Assembly (NCBI GenBank): GCA_015061725.1
Contig: SUVX01000031.1
Coordinates: 1-38,202, forward strand
Direction of reading: 5' to 3'
DNA length: 38,202 nt
Source: Lentisphaerota bacterium
Lineage (GTDB): Bacteria > Verrucomicrobiota > Lentisphaeria > Victivallales > Victivallaceae
The position numbers and the translations under genes are program-made. The notes under the pieces were generated by a model that made no database searches, had not been told where the DNA came from, and saw only the letters and a list, made by a program, of their open reading frames with translations. This document shows, one piece after another, positions 8,181 to 16,855 of this stretch. The stretch's first letter is position 1. The number at the start of each line of letters is the position of its first letter.

Positions 8181-8354
8181 GGCTCTGTTCCCTGTACGGG
8201 TAGATAATTACCCGTAGGGTATTGTTCTTACTTTATAAAATACTCCGCTTTTCTTGAAAAGGGTTGGGGTTTGGGGAAGGGGAAAACTTCTTTTCTCGTG
8301 AAAAGAAGTTTTCCCCTTCCCCAAGAACCATCTACCCTTGTCGGGAACAGCGCC
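8181..8354. mobile_element. MITE with 8-bp target-site duplication
   Basis: The element is bounded by inverted ends GGCTCTGTTCCC (8181-8192) and GGGAACAGCGCC (8343-8354), which match at 11 of 12 positions. It is flanked directly by the 8-bp repeat TACTTATA (8173-8180 and 8355-8362), the mark of transposition. A second outer match is GGGTAGAT (8198-8205) with ATCTACCC (8330-8337). The centre holds a perfect 25-bp hairpin (8271-8295 with 8300-8324, loop TCGT), and ACGGGTA/TACCCGT (8196-8202, 8209-8215) forms a smaller one. It encodes nothing. AT-rich 8-bp duplications and ends starting GG fit elements moved by ISL3- or IS1595-like transposases, but the parent is unknown. Confidence 0.88.
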
Positions 8355-8501
8355 TACTTATAAAGTAGCACGATTTGAGCATGATTACAACCCCTGAATG
8401 CTGCTTTTTCCGGAGAGTTTGAATCCGGTCTCCTGTAACGCCGGCTTTTGAGGGAACTTGTTAATTGCTGTCAACAGTCATTTTTGCTGTAAAAACATAC
8501 A

Positions 8502-8528
8502 CACCTGATATATATTTCAAAACAGGTG
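8502..8528. promoter_or_regulatory. Possible operator upstream of the GntR/LacI-type regulator
   Basis: CACCTG (8502-8507) and CAGGTG (8523-8528) form symmetric half-sites with a 15-bp AT-rich centre; a second small palindrome CTGTCAACAG lies near 8468-8477. Both precede the autogenous promoter at 8586. Apart from these sites and the MITE I see nothing in 8152-8637. Confidence 0.3.
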
Positions 8529-8585
8529 CAGCTGATTTTGAAAAGATAAAAAAATGCTTTTTTCACTGCACACACAAAAAAGTTA

Positions 8586-8613
8586 TTGTAAAAAATTTTC
8601 TCTACAGTATGTT
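8586..8613 (+). promoter_or_regulatory. Promoter of the regulator-DUF4838-prepilin operon
   Basis: TTGTAA (8586-8591), 16 bp, TATGTT (8608-8613), giving a short leader before the ATG at 8638. Confidence 0.5.
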
Positions 8614-8637
8614 AATTCATCAGGAAAAGAGGTTGTT

Positions 8638-9705
8638 ATGGCAAAATTTCAATACAGAATAATCGCAGATAAAATTTTAGCAGAGGTCAAGGCTGGAAAA
8701 CTTCTGCCGGGTATGCCGGCTCCGTCATCAAGAGAGCTGTGCAGACTTTTCAATGTCAGTCAGGTGACAGCTGTTCACGCACTGAACTATCTTGCACAAC
8801 GCGGTTTCCTGCTGCACAAACCGGGGCAGAATTATTACATTTCACGAAAATTGGATGACAGTCAGAACAGTTTCCGGTTTCTTACGATGCTTTTCCGCCA
8901 TATTTCCACCGGAAACGTGGAATACTACGGCAATCAGATTATCGCGGGAATCATGCACGAAGCAGCTATTGCGGCTGTCGGAACTTATTTTTCTCACAGT
9001 GCATCTCAAACGATTTATGCTCACAAAACAGACTTTTCACAAACCGTGGAAGAAGCTCTTTCCCTGACCAGACAAAATATCGGCTTTATTGCAGACTATC
9101 AGATCCCGGATGAAATACTTGAAGAAATCCGTACAGAAACCAATCTCCCGATAGTGGTTATCGGCCGTCAGAGCAGTTTACCGGATATCCGCAGTGTGGT
9201 TCTTGATGTTTATCCCGGATACAAATTCACTTTGCAGACACTCAAAAGATTGGGGTACAATGCCTTTATCTGCTGCGAAAGCCATGTTTTACAGCACTAC
9301 GAAGGCGCACAGCAGCACCTGTTTTTTGAAGAACTCTCATCACGGGAAAAAACAATCATTTATCCGGCATTTACAAATTTTGTTGCTTCCCGTCAAAATG
9401 AACTTCTCAAGAAAGCACTCAATACATTCTCCGGCAGCAGAATCGCCATTTTTGCAACATCTGACACGACCGCACGCAGCATTGTCAATGGTTTGAAAAG
9501 CATGGGAATAAGAGTTCCTGAAGATGTCGGCATCGTCGGATTTTACGGAACACGTCAGGCTACAGAATATTCCCCAAAACTGTGCTGTTTGTCAATCCAG
9601 CCGGAACAGCTCGGCAGAACCGCCGTCCAATTGCTGCTCTCTCAGGAAAATCAAACATCTCTTATCAAATTGCCCATGGATTTTGTTTTCGGAGAAACCA
9701 TTTAA
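8638..9705 (+). CDS. GntR-type HTH regulator with LacI-like sugar-sensing domain
   Basis: The first ~70 residues form a GntR winged helix (IIADKILAEVKAGKLLPG, then PSSRELCRLFNVSQVTAVHAL and a wing ending YYISRK). The rest (~80-355) resembles the periplasmic-binding-protein fold of LacI/GalR repressors, ending with ATSDTTARSIVNGLKSMGIRVPEDVGIVGF and a typical SIQPEQLGRTAVQLL segment. Such regulators bind DNA as dimers and respond to a small sugar. The ATG at 8638 has GAGG five bases upstream, while the frame also runs upstream without a better site. It is the first gene of an operon, 23 bases before the DUF4838 gene, so it probably controls that gene and itself. Confidence 0.88.
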   Translation: MAKFQYRIIADKILAEVKAGKLLPGMPAPSSRELCRLFNVSQVTAVHALNYLAQRGFLLHKPGQNYYISRKLDDSQNSFRFLTMLFRHISTGNVEYYGNQIIAGIMHEAAIAAVGTYFSHSASQTIYAHKTDFSQTVEEALSLTRQNIGFIADYQIPDEILEEIRTETNLPIVVIGRQSSLPDIRSVVLDVYPGYKFTLQTLKRLGYNAFICCESHVLQHYEGAQQHLFFEELSSREKTIIYPAFTNFVASRQNELLKKALNTFSGSRIAIFATSDTTARSIVNGLKSMGIRVPEDVGIVGFYGTRQATEYSPKLCCLSIQPEQLGRTAVQLLLSQENQTSLIKLPMDFVFGETI

Positions 9706-9728
9706 CATTAATCAGGAGACTTTCAACA

Positions 9729-12700
9729 ATGAAAAAAATATTTATGACCGCCACAATGTGTCTGCTCTTTGCAATCTGCAATGCAGCAGAAATACCTGAA
9801 TTTCATTTTAACCCCGTAATACCGCGTTCAATCAAAATCGGAAATCGCTCAGAAACTGTGCTTTTTTCAAACGGGAAAGCTGCATGTGAAATAATTGTTC
9901 CTGAGCGTGCTGCGCCGATACTCCGTTTGGCGGGTGATCAGCTGGCGTTTTATCTGGAAAAAATCACAGGTGCCAAAGTTCCGGTAAAAAGCAAGAGTTC
10001 CGGCAAAGCTGCGGCATTTATTCTCGGAGCCAAGGGCGCTGAACTTGCCGGTTTTAATCTTTCAAAATTGGATAGAGACGGTTACATCATCAAAACGATC
10101 GGTAATAAAATCATCATTGCAGGAGTCGATGATCCGGTTATAAATCCGGCAAAGGGACAAATCCCCAACTATAATGAAAGAGGTACGCTCAATGGCGTCT
10201 ATGAATTTCTGGAGCGTTTCGGAGGTGTTCGCTTCTACTTTCCCGGCGAGTACGGAACAGTCGTCCCCCGTAAAAAAGACTGGGAAATACCGCAAATTGA
10301 CATAATTGACCGTCCGGACAACACTTACCGGCAGATTTATTACGGCAAAGAAAATCTGGGAAAAGTCATGCGCTGCTATCAAGGATTGACCGAAAATGAT
10401 ATAAGAATCCACTCAATGCTTCAAACAAGAGCAAGTACCCTGAAACTCCCGTTCGGACACGGGCTTGCCAATCTCGGACTTGTTCAGCGTTTCGGCAAAA
10501 CGCATCCGGAATATTTTGCTCTGCGCAGCAATGGTAAACGGCACAACGGTACCCACATCGTCAACCGGCACGATGCCGCCGGACAGCTCTGCTTCAGCAG
10601 TAATGGCTTGAAACAGGAAATTTTTCAGGATGTCAAAGCATTTCTTTCCGGCAAACCGGCATCCGCCCGGGGCGCTCTGATGAGAAATGGACGCATCGGC
10701 TGGCAGCACTCCGTTTTCAGCCGTCCGTTTTTCAATCTCGGTCCCAATGACGCCATGTATCAGTGCCGCTGCGCACAATGCAAACCGGTATTCGCCCAAG
10801 GACCTCAGGCATCAAGCAATCTGGTGTGGAAATTTATTGCAGATATAGCCAACAATCTGAAAAAAGAAAATATTCCGGGCTTTGTCACTATGAGTGCTTA
10901 CAGCTGTTACAAAGAAATACCGGAACTTGATCTGCCGGACAATATCCTGATAAAATACTGTACCACAGGTCCATGGGATGAAGATAATCCTCAGCAGCAG
11001 GCAGAAAAACTTAAACAGCTCAATGACTGGAAGAAAAAACTGGGACATAAACTTGTTCTGCATACTTATATGTGCAAAACTGCCGGATTGCTTCCTATTC
11101 TGAGCATACCGGGCTTTACGCCGGATGCAACAGGAAGTTTTTTCAAAAAAGCCGCACCGGATATTTCCGGGGCACTTCTTGAAGCGGGAACTGATTGCTG
11201 GATGTTCAACTTCATGAATTATTATGTATTCGGCAAAGTCATGTGGGATCCCTCCACAGATGTCAATGCGTTGATGGAAGAACATTTCCGCCTGATGTAC
11301 GGACCTGCCGCAGATGAAATGAAAAACTTTTACAACACTCTGGAAAAGCACTGGATGAAAAATATCATAGGCAAAATAGAAGATACCTCTCTCGGCCCCC
11401 GTCCGATATGTCCGAGCTATTTTGATCTCTGGCAGAAAATTTATTCTCCGGCAGAATTAAAAAGAATCAATACTCTCTTTGACAGGGCAGAGAAAAAGAC
11501 AGCCGATGCCCCGGAATACCTCAAAAGAATCAAATTTATGCGCCGGGAACTTTTTGGACCGATCCTTGAAGGAGCTGAGGAGTTCAAGAAAAAAGTCCAA
11601 GACCGCAAACTTTGGACACTTTACGCATCGCCGGTCAGAGGAACCATAAAAATTGATGGAACACTTAATGAAGCAGATTGGAAAAAAGCAACTCCGGTCT
11701 GGCTGTATCCGAATCGCGGACTCTCAAAAGTTGAAGTTCACACCCGGGTAAAAATACTCTTTGACAACGATAATTACTACATCGGCATTGAATGTGACGA
11801 GCCTTTTACAGATAAAATACTCTGCAGCAAACGCAAAAATGATGATGTGGAAGTGTGGCGCGACAACCTGGCGGAGTTGCTCTTTGCTTCTGATACCGGA
11901 GATAAATTTTATTACCAGATCATGTTCAACAGTGCCGGAACTTTCTGTGATCTTCGCAGCGAAAATCAGCAATTAAATAAGAGTTGGAACAGCGGTCTTG
12001 AATACAAATGTACGATAATTCCTCAAAAAATGTGGGTGGCGGAACTCCGCATTCCCCGGAAATCCATGCCGGAACTCAAAGGCAGCAGTTTTGTTGCCAA
12101 CTTCTCCCGGGGCAGGATCCTGCAGCCGGAATGTAAAGTCCGTGTTCCCTACTACCGCTGGTATCCCGGAGTCGGCAGTAAAAGTGCGGCAACTTGCGGA
12201 ACTGTGCTTCTTGCTCCGGTACGGCAAAAACAAAATCTTTTGTTCTGTGAAGATTTTGACGGTCCAATCAAACGCAACAGGATGTATTCCGGAAAAAAAG
12301 CGGTCTGGATATCCTCTCATCCCATCACTGTTGACAGAGAAAATTTTATGACCAAAGGGCAATCCATCCGTCTGCAACTGCCGGGAGGCAACCGGCTTAT
12401 CAGGCAGAGAATTGACAAAAACTTATTTAAAGCAGGTCAGCGTTATCAACTTTCTTTTTATCTAAAACTTGAAAATGTCATCAATTCAAAAAATCCGCAA
12501 AGCGGCTTATTCTCGGATATCAGGTTCGGAAAAAACGGGACCGACAACGTGTTGTCGCCATTGAAACCCTCACTCACAGGAACCCTGCCCTGGACACGTT
12601 ATCAGTTTGAATTTACCGCGCCTGCCAATATCGGCGCAAAAAGCGCACCCTACATCGGTTTCTACCTTGCGCCGGATGCACGGGGAAAAGCCTGGATCGA

Positions 12701-12737
12701 TCATGTGGAAATCATACCGTTGACAACAGCAAAATAA
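9729..12737 (+). CDS. Secreted DUF4838 protein with CBM9-like and C-terminal binding domains
   Basis: The 1002 residues start with a signal peptide ([20 protein letters not shown]). Residues ~35-190 resemble the N-terminal domain of alpha-glucuronidases ([16 protein letters not shown], then [19 protein letters not shown]). Residues ~200-600 are a DUF4838 region with a Cys cluster (Cys346, Cys348, Cys351) in YQCRCAQC, a likely metal site. Residues ~631-825 resemble a CBM9-type domain ([13 protein letters not shown]), and ~837-1002 a CBM4/9-like beta sandwich. DUF4838 proteins are common in Bacteroidota and PVC polysaccharide degraders and are suspected glycoside hydrolases, but the activity is not established. 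The ATG at 9729 has CAGGAG upstream and makes the signal peptide start correctly. Likely cell-surface or periplasmic. Confidence 0.88.
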   Translation: MKKIFMTATMCLLFAICNAAEIPEFHFNPVIPRSIKIGNRSETVLFSNGKAACEIIVPERAAPILRLAGDQLAFYLEKITGAKVPVKSKSSGKAAAFILGAKGAELAGFNLSKLDRDGYIIKTIGNKIIIAGVDDPVINPAKGQIPNYNERGTLNGVYEFLERFGGVRFYFPGEYGTVVPRKKDWEIPQIDIIDRPDNTYRQIYYGKENLGKVMRCYQGLTENDIRIHSMLQTRASTLKLPFGHGLANLGLVQRFGKTHPEYFALRSNGKRHNGTHIVNRHDAAGQLCFSSNGLKQEIFQDVKAFLSGKPASARGALMRNGRIGWQHSVFSRPFFNLGPNDAMYQCRCAQCKPVFAQGPQASSNLVWKFIADIANNLKKENIPGFVTMSAYSCYKEIPELDLPDNILIKYCTTGPWDEDNPQQQAEKLKQLNDWKKKLGHKLVLHTYMCKTAGLLPILSIPGFTPDATGSFFKKAAPDISGALLEAGTDCWMFNFMNYYVFGKVMWDPSTDVNALMEEHFRLMYGPAADEMKNFYNTLEKHWMKNIIGKIEDTSLGPRPICPSYFDLWQKIYSPAELKRINTLFDRAEKKTADAPEYLKRIKFMRRELFGPILEGAEEFKKKVQDRKLWTLYASPVRGTIKIDGTLNEADWKKATPVWLYPNRGLSKVEVHTRVKILFDNDNYYIGIECDEPFTDKILCSKRKNDDVEVWRDNLAELLFASDTGDKFYYQIMFNSAGTFCDLRSENQQLNKSWNSGLEYKCTIIPQKMWVAELRIPRKSMPELKGSSFVANFSRGRILQPECKVRVPYYRWYPGVGSKSAATCGTVLLAPVRQKQNLLFCEDFDGPIKRNRMYSGKKAVWISSHPITVDRENFMTKGQSIRLQLPGGNRLIRQRIDKNLFKAGQRYQLSFYLKLENVINSKNPQSGLFSDIRFGKNGTDNVLSPLKPSLTGTLPWTRYQFEFTAPANIGAKSAPYIGFYLAPDARGKAWIDHVEIIPLTTAK

Positions 12738-12754
12738 AAAAGGAGAAAACTACT

Positions 12755-13435
12755 ATGAAAAAAAACAACATGATGCCGGTCAACGCCCGACGCTTCACAC
12801 TTATCGAACTGCTGGTCGTAATTGCCATTATTGCTATACTTGCAGCAATGCTTATGCCGGCACTTCAAAAGGCAAGAGATGCCGCAAAAACCACAACTTG
12901 CGGAAACAACATGGGACAAATCGGCAAAGCTTTGTTTCTTTATATGCAGGACAACAAAGATTATTTTCCGCTGGCTAAAAAGTTTTCGGAGTCCGTGCTG
13001 CCCTACCTGGGACTTCCCGCTGACGGCACCCAACTCAGCCTCAGCAGTTTGTCAGAAGAATCCAAATACACCTGTCCAAAGATGCCGAAGACAGAAAGCG
13101 GAAACCGTTCTTACAGTTACAATATGAATCTGGGGTGGAATGACTCCTGGCATTCACACTGCAAAGCTTCTGCATTCAAAAAACCGGGAAAAACGATGCT
13201 GGTCATGGAAACCATCAATCCTGATGCAAAAGTTGTCCAACACAGCAACGCAGCAACCAAAGGACATTGGCCTCACAACGATAAAATGTTCGTGCTTTTC
13301 GGCAACGCCAGCCTTATGATGCTGAATCAATACCAGATACCGCAAAGCAAAAAAGAATATCCGGGGTATTACGCGAGTTGTTCAGCTTCGTTGTTCTGGC
13401 AGTCAACCGGATATGCTGACTGCGGGTTTTATTAA
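12755..13435 (+). CDS. Prepilin-like protein with class III leader
   Basis: The 226-residue protein has a short basic leader (ending NARR) followed by [13 protein letters not shown] and a 20-residue hydrophobic helix, so prepilin peptidase would cut before Phe and methylate it. The C-terminal part is the globular head typical of the DUF1559/H-X9-DG class, but the H-X9-DG box is degenerate ([12 protein letters not shown], with Gly-Asn in place of Asp-Gly). GGAG stands about ten bases before the ATG. It follows the DUF4838 gene by 17 bases and ends the operon. Such proteins are amplified in Lentisphaerota and Planctomycetes; they may form pseudopili that export or display carbohydrate-active enzymes, but no role has been shown. 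Confidence 0.88.
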   Translation: MKKNNMMPVNARRFTLIELLVVIAIIAILAAMLMPALQKARDAAKTTTCGNNMGQIGKALFLYMQDNKDYFPLAKKFSESVLPYLGLPADGTQLSLSSLSEESKYTCPKMPKTESGNRSYSYNMNLGWNDSWHSHCKASAFKKPGKTMLVMETINPDAKVVQHSNAATKGHWPHNDKMFVLFGNASLMMLNQYQIPQSKKEYPGYYASCSASLFWQSTGYADCGFY

Positions 13436-13449
13436 GCTCCCGCAGCAGC
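13415..13449. other. Hairpin at the convergent operon end
   Basis: GCTG-A-CTGCGGG (13415-13426) pairs with CCCGCAG-CAGC (13439-13449), giving 11 bp with one bulge over the prepilin stop codon. There is no T run on either strand, so it may be an RNA-stabilising end or a factor-dependent terminator. Confidence 0.35.
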
Positions 13450-13458
13450 AAAACAACA

Positions 13459-14037
13459 TCACTTCCAGGTCGCCAAATCATCAGCCGTCAACTTGGGAAC
13501 GTGCAGCAAATCATTTTCGTCAAGGTAATATTTGACGTGTTCCGGATCTGAAGCATCTTCCCAGACTGGCTTTTCTGCCGGATAGCCGACTGAAATCAGG
13601 TAAAAGACTTCTGTATCGTCTGACAGTTCCAGCAGACTGTGCGTTTTTTCTTTGTCAAAGGAGCCTATCCAGCAACTTCCCAATCCCAGAGAAACAGCGC
13701 CCAGCATCAGATTTTGGGCAACGGCTCCGGCATCGGCATACAAACTGGAATTCAACTGTTCTTTTTTTGCAGTAAACGCAATAAAGCAAAGCGGCGCATC
13801 CTTGCCCCACACTGGCGTTCTGCGGGGAGCAACAGCACCCGCCCAGCGGGTCAACGCAAAAATCTTTTCAACCAGTTCAATATCGCGGATAACAGTCAAT
13901 CTCAAACGCTGAGCATTGGTAGCCGCAGGAGCCACACGGGCAAACTCAATCAACTGCCGCAAATTTTCATCTGACACCATCTTCTGCTGATAACGCCGGA
14001 TACTGCGCCGGGCAAAAACAACTTCGCAAAAATCCAT
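13459..14037 (-). CDS. Nitroreductase family protein
   Basis: The 192 residues show the FMN-binding features of the nitroreductase family: the N-terminal RRSIRRYQ (residues ~10-17), PAATNAQRLRL (~37-47), a DAGAVAQNLMLGAVSLGLGSCWIGSF core (~103-127) and a C-terminal VGYPAEKP. It would act as a cytoplasmic dimer that reduces nitro compounds, quinones or flavins with NAD(P)H. AAGAGGTGA lies just before the ATG. It shares a strand with the upstream small basic protein gene, but a terminator between them (14069-14105) makes them separate units. Only about a third of positions match the second nitroreductase at 28485-29039, by rough reading, so this is not a recent duplication. Confidence 0.88.
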   Translation of the reverse strand: MDFCEVVFARRSIRRYQQKMVSDENLRQLIEFARVAPAATNAQRLRLTVIRDIELVEKIFALTRWAGAVAPRRTPVWGKDAPLCFIAFTAKKEQLNSSLYADAGAVAQNLMLGAVSLGLGSCWIGSFDKEKTHSLLELSDDTEVFYLISVGYPAEKPVWEDASDPEHVKYYLDENDLLHVPKLTADDLATWK

Positions 14038-14068
14038 AAGTCACCTCTTGCAATGTCTTTTAAAACAA

Positions 14069-14105
14069 TAAAAAAACAGAGAGCAGCCTTATCGGTACTC
14101 TCTGT
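14069..14105 (-). terminator. Rho-independent terminator of the small basic protein gene
   Basis: On the minus strand ACAGAGAG (complement of 14098-14105) pairs with CTCTCTGT (complement of 14076-14083) around a 14-base loop and is followed by seven T. Confidence 0.8.
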
Positions 14106-14173
14106 AAAAATAACAACTCTTTTGAAGGACAAAACTTGATTCAGTCCTCACCGGAGCGTTCTTCCGATCAAAA

Positions 14174-14329
14174 TTAGACTTCAACCGGCTTGGTCTTGGG
14201 CAGGCCCATGACCTTTTCTTCCGGAATACGGCCTTCGGCGCGGAGAACGTCGATGCGCTCGTAGCGTTTCATAACGTTGCGGATTTTGCGGATTTTACCG
14301 CCGACACGGAGACTCGGATGCTGAGACAT
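14174..14329 (-). CDS. PVC-type small basic protein
   Basis: A 51-codon gene starts at ATG 14329 with GAGGTGA seven bases upstream. The product begins MSQHPSLRVGGKIRKIRNVM, continues with KRYERIDVLRAEGRI and ends in LPKTKPVEV. The SQHPSLR start, the KRYER centre and the GLPKTKP end match the small basic protein family known from Chlamydiae and Verrucomicrobia (TIGR04137, from memory). The function is unknown; its charge and size suggest RNA or ribosome binding. It has a near-consensus promoter (14395-14422) and its own strong terminator, so it is a dedicated, probably highly expressed transcript. It is a good lineage marker for the PVC group. Confidence 0.9.
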   Translation of the reverse strand: MSQHPSLRVGGKIRKIRNVMKRYERIDVLRAEGRIPEEKVMGLPKTKPVEV

Positions 14330-14394
14330 ATCATTCACCTCTTTTTATTGTTAATTATAAATAATTGTTTCAAATCAAATATTTTCATCTCAAT

Positions 14395-14422
14395 AATATA
14401 CAACATAAAAACGTTTTGTCAA
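14395..14422 (-). promoter_or_regulatory. Strong promoter of the small basic protein gene
   Basis: On the minus strand TTGACA (complement of 14417-14422), 16 bp, TATATT (complement of 14395-14400), followed by a ~60-base AT-rich leader. Confidence 0.8.
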
Positions 14423-14462
14423 CCCGCAATTTCATAAAAAAACGGGTATTTTCAGCAATATT

Positions 14463-15338
14463 TCAATTATTTTTCGAAAAACGCTGCCTGTAATCCGCCG
14501 GAGACAATCCTGTGATGCTTTTGAAACGTCTGCTGAAATGAAACGGATCAGGGTATCCGCACCGCACAGCAATGTCTTTTGCGGATAAATCAGAACCGAT
14601 CAAAAGCGAAGAGGCAAGCGTTATCCGGTAGCGATCCAGCCAGATTTTGGGCAATACACCTGTCCGCCGTTTGAAACACTCTCTGAAACCATTGACGCTC
14701 ATTCCGCAAAGCTCTGCCATTGAAATAACGCTCCAGGGCTTTTCCGGATGTTTCTTGACAGCCTCAAGCAGCGGCGCAATGCCGCGGTCAACAGCCGCAG
14801 AACTGCCGCGTGAAAACTTTTCGTTATATATATTCTGCAAAATTTCACGCAAAGCAAACTCCGCGTTCAACTGCGAATACTCAGACGGATCAGCGGCAAG
14901 ATCCATCACCTGACGTAAGACCGGCACACTGCCGATCCGGTACACGCCGTCTTTGAATATCCCGGATTTCAACAGCAAATCTGCCGCAGGTCCCCAGAAG
15001 TTCACGGTGTCTTCAACAAACACCCCGCCGGGTATTGCACCGTAATAATGCCGTTTGCCGGGGGACATCAAAATACACATACCCGGCTCTACTTCAACCG
15101 GCTCCGGATCGTCGCCTGTCCAATACACCCCCCTGCCCCGGAGCAGATGCGCTATACAGTAAAATTCAAAGTAACGCATACCGTCTTCACTGTGGCTGGT
15201 CGATGAAAAATCAGATGCCCAGTTAAAAATCCACAATCCCGAATTCCGGTTCACCTGCGGCATCTGCCGCGACGGCAGACGGTGAACACAGAGATCGTCT
15301 TTGAATATAATGGCATTTAAATTTGTGTTTTTATCCAT
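14463..15338 (-). CDS. AraC-family transcriptional regulator
   Basis: The 291-residue protein has an N-terminal cupin-like sensor region (~30-150, with GMCILMSPGKRHYYG) and a C-terminal double helix-turn-helix (~190-288): SMAELCGMSVNGFRECFKR and AKDIAVRCGYPDPFHFSRRF, then GLSPADYRQ. It would bind DNA directly and sense a sugar. The ATG at 15338 has AGGA about six bases upstream and gives the normal length. It is transcribed away from the ROK kinase and nagA genes; the divergent promoters overlap (15361-15398), so it probably controls them and itself, with an amino-sugar derivative as the likely signal. Confidence 0.9.
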   Translation of the reverse strand: MDKNTNLNAIIFKDDLCVHRLPSRQMPQVNRNSGLWIFNWASDFSSTSHSEDGMRYFEFYCIAHLLRGRGVYWTGDDPEPVEVEPGMCILMSPGKRHYYGAIPGGVFVEDTVNFWGPAADLLLKSGIFKDGVYRIGSVPVLRQVMDLAADPSEYSQLNAEFALREILQNIYNEKFSRGSSAAVDRGIAPLLEAVKKHPEKPWSVISMAELCGMSVNGFRECFKRRTGVLPKIWLDRYRITLASSLLIGSDLSAKDIAVRCGYPDPFHFSRRFKSITGLSPADYRQRFSKNN

Positions 15339-15360
15339 GTTATTTTCCTGTTTACGGTAT

Positions 15361-15389
15361 AAATTAATGTTGATTGAAGTTGAATTCAA
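15361..15389 (-). promoter_or_regulatory. Promoter of the AraC-family gene
   Basis: On the minus strand TTGAAT (complement of 15384-15389), 17 bp, TAATTT (complement of 15361-15366). It overlaps the opposing promoter at 15370-15398. Confidence 0.5.
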
Positions 15390-15398
15390 GCGTATTTT
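15370..15398 (+). promoter_or_regulatory. Promoter of the ROK-nagA operon
   Basis: TTGATT (15370-15375), 17 bp, TATTTT (15393-15398). The palindrome TTGAATTCAA (15380-15389) lies in its spacer and holds the -35 box of the opposite promoter. Confidence 0.55.
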
Positions 15399-15451
15399 AT
15401 AAAAAAATCTCCGGAAAAATACTTTCCGGGCAAAAAAAAGGACAAATATCC

Positions 15452-16837
15452 ATGCCTAAGATCACAGTTACTCCGAAGTTTGTAAGCGAACTGGATCCGG
15501 GTTTCATCCCCGGAGCGCTCTATCTGCGCGAGTTTGCCAAAGTCGCAACCGTTCCCTTTGCCCTGGCGGTTAAACGCCCCAACGGTGCTGTATCCGTCCG
15601 CAAAATGAACATTCTTGCAGGAACTGATGCCGACTCCAAAGCCGCCAATCTTCTGGTGGCGGAACGCACCCTCAAATTCATGCTCTGGATGTACGGCGGC
15701 TGCGAAGTTTTTGTCGCAGGTTCCGAAGAAATCGGCAACGAACTGGCAAAAATCTACTCTCCCGACGGCGCAAGAGCTTTTGACTATGCCATGATGGGAC
15801 AGCGCATCTACAAGCAGGATTTCACCGTCAAAAACATCTCCTTTGACGAATTCCCCGAAGAAAAGACTCCCGAGATCCCCCTGGGCAATCACCTGGACGG
15901 CTGCCGCGTCGGTTTCGACCTGGGCGGCTCCGACAGAAAGTGCGCCGCTGTCATTGACGGAAAATGCGTTTTCTCTGAAGAAATCAAATGGGATCCCTAT
16001 TTCCAGAGCGATCCGGAATACCACAAAGCCGGTATCCGCGACTCCATCCAGCGTGCCGCCGCTCACCTGCCCCGTCTGGACGGTATCGGCGGAAGTGCCG
16101 CCGGTGTCTACGTTGACGGACAGCCCCGTCTGGTCTCTCTGTTCCGCGGCGTTTCCGAAAGCGATTTCAAGTCCAAAATCTGGCCGTTGTTTGACGAACT
16201 TGCCGCCGAATTCAAGGTTCCCTTCGTCGTTGCCAATGACGGAGAAGTCACCGCCCTTGCCGGTGCAATGAGCATGAAGTCTGATTCCGTTCTCGGCGTT
16301 TCCATGGGAACCAGTGTTGCCGCAGGATTCGTCAATGCCAACGGCAATATCATGGACTATCTGGATGAACTTGCCTTTGTTCCGATCGACTTCAAAGAAA
16401 ATGCCCCCGCCGATGAATGGTCAGGCGACCTCGGCTGCGCGGTGCAGTATCTCTCTCAGCAGGCAGTTGCCCGTCTTGCACCCATTGCGGGATTTGATTT
16501 CCCCGCCGACATGCCCTTCCCCACCCGTCTTGAACTTGTCCAGGAGGCGATGAAAAACGGTGATGCCCGCGCTGAAAAGATTTTCTACGCCATCGGTATT
16601 TATCTCGGCTATGCCGCCGCCCAGTTTGCAGACTTCTACGGTCTGGTCAAGAAACTGCTTCTGCTGGGACGTGTCAGCTCCGGCAAAGGCGGCGATCTGG
16701 TGATCGAAGTCGCTCAGAAAGTCGTCAAAGAAGAATTCCCGGAAATCGCTTCTCAGCTTGAGTTCAAAGTTCCGGATGAAGAATTCAAACGTCACGGACA
16801 GGCGATGATTGCCGCCAGTCTCCCGGAACTCAACTGA
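15452..16837 (+). CDS. ROK-family sugar kinase with N-terminal extension
   Basis: The 461 residues begin with about 150 residues of unrecognised sequence, then a ROK-type actin-fold kinase: the phosphate loop VGFDLGGSDRK (153-163), GIGGSAAGVYVDG (211-223), the catalytic Asp263 in VANDGEV, and LGVSMGTSVAAGF (adenosine site). The usual Zn-binding CxCGxxGC cluster of ROK proteins is not visible. Together with nagA 18 bases downstream it suggests phosphorylation of N-acetylglucosamine or a related amino sugar to the 6-phosphate. The ATG at 15452 has AAGGA about nine bases upstream. Codons are strongly C-biased, unlike the flanking AraC gene. Confidence 0.82.
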   Translation: MPKITVTPKFVSELDPGFIPGALYLREFAKVATVPFALAVKRPNGAVSVRKMNILAGTDADSKAANLLVAERTLKFMLWMYGGCEVFVAGSEEIGNELAKIYSPDGARAFDYAMMGQRIYKQDFTVKNISFDEFPEEKTPEIPLGNHLDGCRVGFDLGGSDRKCAAVIDGKCVFSEEIKWDPYFQSDPEYHKAGIRDSIQRAAAHLPRLDGIGGSAAGVYVDGQPRLVSLFRGVSESDFKSKIWPLFDELAAEFKVPFVVANDGEVTALAGAMSMKSDSVLGVSMGTSVAAGFVNANGNIMDYLDELAFVPIDFKENAPADEWSGDLGCAVQYLSQQAVARLAPIAGFDFPADMPFPTRLELVQEAMKNGDARAEKIFYAIGIYLGYAAAQFADFYGLVKKLLLLGRVSSGKGGDLVIEVAQKVVKEEFPEIASQLEFKVPDEEFKRHGQAMIAASLPELN

Positions 16838-16855
16838 TAAAAAAGAGGTTGGATT

